From an uncultured delta proteobacterium (GTDB lineage Bacteria; Myxococcota_A; Bradymonadia; REDH01), in the NCBI GenBank assembly GCA_903873545.1, contig CAIQPA010000306.1, forward strand, positions 1 to 10,729: a DNA stretch of 10,729 nucleotides, in the 5' to 3' direction. Positions 6,387 to 10,729 of the stretch are shown here, piece after piece. The position numbers were made by a program, and so were the translations under genes. Each line of letters opens with the position of its first letter. Position 1 is the first letter of the stretch. A model generated the notes under the pieces. It saw nothing but the letters and a program-made list of their open reading frames with translations. It had not been told where the DNA came from and searched no databases.

Positions 6387-7604
6387 ATGGTGCAGTCTCA
6401 CACTCTTCATGCGGCACCGGAGCAGTGGCAGTATCGCCAACTCCTGGTGGGTGTTGAGGCGTTCGATGCGGGCTGGCTGACGGGCGAGCAGTTCGCGGCT
6501 GCGATGGGTCGGGTCGTGGCGCAAGCGGGCACCGAGGAGGCGCTCTGGGTGGCGCCGGGGCTGCTCTCCGCGGAGCAGCTCCGGGTTGTCTCGCGCCGCG
6601 TGGAGCGCAGGCTGGAGCGCAGCGCCTCTGCCTCGGTGGCCGATCCGCTCCTCGATGCGTTGGACGCAGCGGCGGAGCAGCTCGCCGAAGGTCGGCTCAC
6701 AGCGAGCCGTCCTGAGAATGAACGTTATGCGCTGGGCGATCTGCTGGGCGAGGGTACCAGCGGCCGCGTGGTCCGGGCCTATGATCAGCAGCTCGGCCGC
6801 TGGGTTGCGATGAAGTTGCTGCGGCAGTTTCCGAGCGACCCGGAGGAGGAGGCGCGGCTGCAGAGTGAGGCGCGCGCCACCGGTCGCCTCGACCATCCGG
6901 GCATCGTCGCGGTCTACGACCTCGGCCGGCTGCAGGACGGTCGCCTCTACTACACGATGCGTGAGGTGCCGCGTCGGACGCTGCGCGACCTGTTGGAGGG
7001 TCTGGCGCGGAACGACGCTGCAACCGTGCAGCGGGTTGGTCCGCTCGCGCTGATGAACCTCTTCCTGCAGCTCTGCAGTGCGATGGAGTTTGCCCATGCG
7101 CGTGGTGTGGTGCATCTCGACCTCAAGCCGGAGAACATCATGATCGGCGACTATGGCGAGGTGCAGGTCATGGACTGGGGCGAGTCGCATTGGGCGGAGC
7201 AGTCGGGGGGAGAAGAGCGCAGGCGCGTCGGTCCGGCTGCGCAGTCTGTCGGGACGCCCTCCTACATGTCGCCCGAACAGGCGCGCGGGCAGCATTCGAA
7301 GTTCGGTCCTCTGTGCGATGTCTACGCGCTGGGCGTGATTCTTTACGAGATGCTGACTTTCCGTCAGCCTTCGTTGCGCGACAACGCGATGCTCACAATG
7401 ATGGCGGTTATCACGGAGCCCATTGTGGCGCCGAGTGTCGCTGCGCCTGACCGTTGGATTCCCGAGACGCTGGATGTGATTGTCATGAGAGCACTGGAAA
7501 AGGATGCCGAGGCGCGTTGGCCTTCGGTGCAGGCCTTCGCGGCGGCGTTGAAGCGTCATCTTGAGCAGCGGAATGCGACTGGCCTTCAGATGAGTCTGTC
7601 GTGA
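6387..7604 (+). CDS. Hanks-type serine/threonine protein kinase
   Basis: This is a cytosolic Ser/Thr kinase of 405 residues with no membrane segment. Residues about 10-80 form a helical N-terminal domain with repeated 'LTGEQF' and 'LLSAEQLRVV'-like pieces, similar to the N-terminal extension of many planctomycete kinases. The kinase domain spans about 114-390. It has the glycine loop GEGTSG (121-126), Lys143 in 'VAMK', the probable helix-C Glu161, the catalytic loop 'HLDLKPEN' (Asp245, Lys247, Asn250), 'DWG' at 263 replacing DFG, 'GTPSYMSPEQ' at 289-298 and 'DVYALGVILYEML'. The catalytic residues are intact, so activity is expected. The loop Arg of HRD is Leu here, so activation by activation-loop phosphorylation may not apply. 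I chose the ATG at 6387; a TTG at 6339 would overlap the FHA gene. The stop overlaps the next gene's start by 4 nt. Confidence 0.92.
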   Translation: MVQSHTLHAAPEQWQYRQLLVGVEAFDAGWLTGEQFAAAMGRVVAQAGTEEALWVAPGLLSAEQLRVVSRRVERRLERSASASVADPLLDALDAAAEQLAEGRLTASRPENERYALGDLLGEGTSGRVVRAYDQQLGRWVAMKLLRQFPSDPEEEARLQSEARATGRLDHPGIVAVYDLGRLQDGRLYYTMREVPRRTLRDLLEGLARNDAATVQRVGPLALMNLFLQLCSAMEFAHARGVVHLDLKPENIMIGDYGEVQVMDWGESHWAEQSGGEERRRVGPAAQSVGTPSYMSPEQARGQHSKFGPLCDVYALGVILYEMLTFRQPSLRDNAMLTMMAVITEPIVAPSVAAPDRWIPETLDVIVMRALEKDAEARWPSVQAFAAALKRHLEQRNATGLQMSLS

Positions 7605-8551
7605 AGTGGCAGCATATGTTGGAGATCTCACCCGAGGTTGCGGGGGAGCGGATCGATCGTGCGCTGGCGCGGCTGAGCCAGGACTCTGAGGCGCCACTTT
7701 CGCGCGGCGAGAGCCGCCGCTGGATCGATGCAGGTCGGGTCTATCTGAATGGCCGTCGGGTGAAGCTTGCGGGCCGGATTGTTTTTGCGGGCGACTCGCT
7801 GACGACGGCGGAGGCCGAGGCGGCCGCGGCGCCGGTGGCGTCGGGCGGCATGGACTGGGCCGAGGCGGTGCTGTTTGAGGATGAGGACCTGATTGTGGTC
7901 AACAAGCCGTCGGGCATCCCGTCGCAGCCCACGCGCGACCCGCTGCGGGACAACGCGGTGGAGTCGGTCTCTCGCTTTCTGTCGGCGCGTGAAGGGCGGC
8001 AGCTCTCGGTGAAGCTGGCCCACCGGCTCGACCGCGACACGAGCGGCGTGCTGGTGATGGCAAAGACCGACCGCGCGATCACGCAGATGGGCGAGGCCTT
8101 TGCGGCCCGTGCGACGCAGAAGACCTATGTTGCGATTGCCCGTGATCGGCTCAACACGGCCGAGGCTGCCTGGACGGTCGACGACCATCTTGCGGCGCAG
8201 CGGCTCGAGGGCGGCATGACGATCATGCGGTCGGTCCACCGCGGCGGCGACCGTGCGACGACGGCCTTCACGACGCTCTCACGGGGCGACGGCTACGTCT
8301 GGATTGAGGCGCAGCCCCACACGGGCCGCATGCACCAGATCCGCGCCCATCTCGCCGGCTCGAAGCTGCCGATCCTTGGCGACCTGCTCTACGGCGGCCC
8401 GCGCACAGCGGGAGGCAACAGCGCCGCGCGGGTGATGCTGCATGCGCGGAAGTTGGTCTTTCCCCATCCGATCACCCGGGCGGAGATGACCATCGAGGCG
8501 CCCATCCCGGCCGACATGCTGCTCTTCGCGGTAGGCGACGCGGCCGGTTAG
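7601..8551 (+). CDS. RluA-family RNA pseudouridine synthase
   Basis: This 316-residue enzyme should convert specific uridines to pseudouridine in rRNA or tRNA. An N-terminal S4-type RNA-binding domain (about 7-70, 'SRRWIDAGRVYLNGRRV') precedes the RluA-type catalytic domain (about 88-305). Signatures are 'LIVVNKPSGIPSQPT', the catalytic 'HRLDRDTSG' (Asp144), 'QPHTGRMHQIRAHL' (239-251), 'GDLLYGG' and 'LHARKLVFPHP'. All key residues are present and the length is normal. The substrate site cannot be told from sequence (RluA, RluC and RluD look alike). The start is probably the GTG at 7601, overlapping the kinase stop as GTGA, which suggests translational coupling. An ATG at 7616 is the alternative. 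Its TAG stop overlaps the TAA of the convergent helicase gene. Confidence 0.92.
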   Translation: MKWQHMLEISPEVAGERIDRALARLSQDSEAPLSRGESRRWIDAGRVYLNGRRVKLAGRIVFAGDSLTTAEAEAAAAPVASGGMDWAEAVLFEDEDLIVVNKPSGIPSQPTRDPLRDNAVESVSRFLSAREGRQLSVKLAHRLDRDTSGVLVMAKTDRAITQMGEAFAARATQKTYVAIARDRLNTAEAAWTVDDHLAAQRLEGGMTIMRSVHRGGDRATTAFTTLSRGDGYVWIEAQPHTGRMHQIRAHLAGSKLPILGDLLYGGPRTAGGNSAARVMLHARKLVFPHPITRAEMTIEAPIPADMLLFAVGDAAG

Positions 8552-10729
8552 CAGCGGATCTCGCGGAGGCGGATGAGCGGGCCCTCGTTGGGCGTCCCCT
8601 CACGCAGGTCGACGACCAGCTCGGCGAACCAGATGAGGTCGCTCTGGGGGTCGAGGAGGTTGTGTCGCACCTCCCAGACCTTGGGCGCGACGAGCTTGAG
8701 CGTGGTGTGCTCGGGCATGCGCGAGGCATGGTCGGAGCGGAGCCAGTCATACTCTTCGAAGAAGGGGGCGATGGCCTGCTCGAGACGGGCGGGGCTCCAT
8801 GGGTCGTGCATCTCGGTGAAGAGGCAGGCGATGGCCTCTTCGTAGTCGCGCGCGGAGAGCGCTTTGACGAGGCTTGCGAGCTCGGCGCGGATGCGTGCTG
8901 CGAAGGCGCGGGGGTCGCGTGAGATGTCGCGCGGAGGTGGCGCGTCGGCGCGGTCGGTGTCGGTGTCTGGTCCGTCGGCGACCATCTCCTCCCACTCGCG
9001 GACGAGGCTGGAATCGACCCGCTCAATCATGGCGCGGAAGTAGCCGATGACCTCGACGAGCTCGTCGTTGAGGAAGGCGATGGGGACGCTGCGAACGAGC
9101 ATCTTGTAGGAGCTGCTGAGGTAGCGCAGCAGCAGCCCCTCTGCGGTCTCGATGCCGTAGAGCCGCACATACTCGGCGAAGGAGAAGTAGCCCTCCCACA
9201 TCTCCCGCATGATCGACTTGGGGTGCACGTTCTCGCGGCCGACCCAGGGGTTCTGTTCGGCGAAGGCGTTGAAGAGGGTGTAGATCTCTTCGGCGAGCGG
9301 CTTGGGGAAGGTGACCTTCTCGGTTGCCTCGCGGATCTCCTCATACTCGGCGCCCTCGCCCTTCATCTGTGCGACGAGTGCGCGCCGGGCCTTGTGGGCC
9401 TGGGCGTTGAGGATGGAGAAGGGGTTGTCTTGAAGCGATTCGATGAGGCTCAGGACCGACATCGCATACTCTTCGGAGGGCAGTCCGAGCCGCTCGAAGC
9501 GCTCGAGGGCGTCGAGCAGAAAGAGGCTGAGCGCCTGGTGCATGGAGAAGTCGCTCTGGAGTCCGCGGACCAGCTCGACGGTGGGGAGCATGGTGCGTTC
9601 GTCGCGGGTTCGCTGCACGATTCCGGCGGCTTCGAGCGACTGGAAGAGGCTTTTGAGGTGGCGGCGGAGCCGCTTCTTTCCGCCCTCGTTCTCGTGGCAG
9701 ACGGCGATGAGTCGGACGAGCTCGCGGTAGCCGTTGGCGTTGCGGCGCTGGAGCACATTCATGAGCGCGCCATGGTCGAGCTTGAAGCGGCTGCGCATGG
9801 CCTCGGGGCGGCCGTTCACGAGGCGGAGGAAGATCTTCTCGTCCCAGGGGACGTAGCCCTTCTCTGGCGGCTGGGCCTTGTGGATCTTGATCTTCTTTCC
9901 GCTGCCGTAGGCCTTGGCCTCACGCTTGCGGTTCTCGACCACATGTTCGGGCGCCTGACAGACAACCCAGCCGCGGTCGTCGAAGCCTTTGCGCCCTGCG
10001 CGGCCGGCAATCTGCTTGAAGTCGCGGACGGAGAGGATGGCCACCTGCTCGCCGTCGAACTTGCAGAGCTTGGAGAAGACGACGGAGCGGATGGGGACGT
10101 TGATGCCGACGCCGAGCGTGTCGGTGCCGGAGATGACCTGGAGGAGTCCGGCCTGGGCGAGGCGCTCGACGAGGAGGCGGTATTTGGGGAGGAGTCCGGC
10201 GTGGTGGACGCCGATGCCGGCGGAGACGAAGCGGCGGAGCGAGGGGCCGAAGGGGCTGTCGAAGCGGAAGCCGGAGAGCTCTTTGCGGATGCCGTCGCGG
10301 GCATCCTTGTTTGCGATGTTGGCGCTGGTGAGGTCCTGGCCGAGCTCGGTGGCTTCGCGCTGGGTGAAGCTGACGACGTAGATGGGGGCGCGCCCGCGGC
10401 CGAGGAGGTCTGCGATGGTCTCGTGGAGGAAGGACTCTTTGTAGGAGAACTCGAGCGGGACGGGGCGCTGCTCGGACTGCACGAGCGCGACGGTTCGGCC
10501 AGAGCGGGTCTGCAGGTCCTGCTGGAGGGAGGAGACGTCGCCGAGCGTGGCCGACATGAGGAGGAAGCGGCAGCGGGGCAGGGCGAGGAGCGGGATCTGC
10601 CAGGCCGAGCCGCGGTCGCGGTCGGAGTAGTAGTGGAACTCGTCCATGATGACGTCGTGGACGCGGGCCTCGTCGCCGAAGCGGAGGGCCATCTGTGAGA
10701 GCACCTCTGCGGTGCAGCAGAGGATGGGC
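8548..10729 (-). CDS. Ski2-like DEAD/DEAH helicase with DUF3516-type C-terminus (5' partial)
   Basis: The frame is open to the right edge, so the true start, the Walker A motif and motif I lie outside; 726 residues are visible. The first ones read 'ILCCTAEVLSQMALR', then motif II 'IMDEFHYY' (DEFH encoded at 10633-10644) and motif III 'LMSATLGD'. Later come 'GTDTLGVGINVP' and motif VI 'QIAGRAGRKGFD'. These place it in superfamily II, Ski2/Mtr4-like RNA helicases. After the core, 'AQPPEKGYVPWDEKIFLRLVNGRPE', in two recognisable parts (AQPPEKGYVPW and RLVNGRPE), and a region with 'HPKSIMREMWEG', 'ETAEGLLLRYLSSSYK' and 'VDSSLVREWEEM' match the DUF3516 helicases best known from Actinobacteria. ATP-driven unwinding of structured RNA is the likely activity. 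It stands alone on this strand, convergent with the pseudouridine synthase gene and overlapping it by 4 nt. Confidence 0.9.
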   Translation of the reverse strand, partial: PILCCTAEVLSQMALRFGDEARVHDVIMDEFHYYSDRDRGSAWQIPLLALPRCRFLLMSATLGDVSSLQQDLQTRSGRTVALVQSEQRPVPLEFSYKESFLHETIADLLGRGRAPIYVVSFTQREATELGQDLTSANIANKDARDGIRKELSGFRFDSPFGPSLRRFVSAGIGVHHAGLLPKYRLLVERLAQAGLLQVISGTDTLGVGINVPIRSVVFSKLCKFDGEQVAILSVRDFKQIAGRAGRKGFDDRGWVVCQAPEHVVENRKREAKAYGSGKKIKIHKAQPPEKGYVPWDEKIFLRLVNGRPEAMRSRFKLDHGALMNVLQRRNANGYRELVRLIAVCHENEGGKKRLRRHLKSLFQSLEAAGIVQRTRDERTMLPTVELVRGLQSDFSMHQALSLFLLDALERFERLGLPSEEYAMSVLSLIESLQDNPFSILNAQAHKARRALVAQMKGEGAEYEEIREATEKVTFPKPLAEEIYTLFNAFAEQNPWVGRENVHPKSIMREMWEGYFSFAEYVRLYGIETAEGLLLRYLSSSYKMLVRSVPIAFLNDELVEVIGYFRAMIERVDSSLVREWEEMVADGPDTDTDRADAPPPRDISRDPRAFAARIRAELASLVKALSARDYEEAIACLFTEMHDPWSPARLEQAIAPFFEEYDWLRSDHASRMPEHTTLKLVAPKVWEVRHNLLDPQSDLIWFAELVVDLREGTPNEGPLIRLREIRC

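Noticed and set aside
6249..7697. 482-codon minus-strand frame opposite the kinase
   Set aside because: Arg/His/Leu-rich antisense shadow; the kinase on the plus strand has full motifs.
9223..10698. 491-codon plus-strand frame opposite the helicase
   Set aside because: Ala/Glu/Leu/Val-rich antisense shadow caused by high GC at third positions; the helicase motifs on the other strand are unmistakable.

Overview
The window is GC-rich, densely coded DNA. Its protein repertoire points to a member of the Myxococcota or a related predatory or complex 'deltaproteobacterial' lineage. The signs are several lipoproteins, a MopE-type repeat protein packed with Asp and Cys, an FHA protein beside a Hanks-type Ser/Thr kinase, and heavy use of G or C at third codon positions. 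The lineage is inferred from gene content only; no rRNA or marker gene is present. I see no tRNA, rRNA, CRISPR array, insertion sequence or phage gene.

Layout. (1) Positions 2-580 (+) hold the 3' end of a gene resembling neutral/alkaline ceramidase-type enzymes. (2) Positions 581-886 are a gene-free convergent gap with two inverted repeats. (3) Positions 887-4482 (-) carry three lipoprotein genes: a 654-residue MopE-like repeat protein with its own good sigma70-type promoter, a 280-residue Hcp/Sel1-like protein with five Cys pairs, and a 177-residue protein of unknown role. (4) The 177-residue gene shares an ATGA overlap with the gene before it (4479-5678, -), a multi-pass flippase-like membrane protein of the LPG-synthase-TM/YbhN family. 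(5) A divergent control region near 5680-5791 holds a bulged inverted repeat. (6) Positions 5792-8551 (+) form a tight cluster: a zinc-ribbon/FHA protein, a Ser/Thr kinase and an RluA-family pseudouridine synthase. The gap between the first two is 25 nt, and the last two overlap by 4 nt. (7) From 8548 to the right edge (-) lies a 5'-truncated Ski2-like helicase with a DUF3516-type C-terminal region. Its stop codon overlaps that of the pseudouridine synthase tail to tail.

How the parts may work together. The FHA protein is a natural reader of phosphothreonine made by the adjacent kinase, so these two probably form one signalling unit. The coupled pseudouridine synthase may be a passenger, or may connect this signalling to RNA modification. 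The lipoproteins, and the membrane protein coupled to one of them, belong to the cell envelope. The helicase is a separate RNA-related gene on the other strand.

The most interesting points are the FHA/kinase/pseudouridine synthase cluster with its non-canonical residues (Ser-to-His in the FHA SxxH motif, HLD in place of HRD in the kinase), the periodic Asp-rich modules of the MopE-like protein, and the coupled flippase-like/lipoprotein pair. I did not find a clearly new multi-gene defence or metabolic system.
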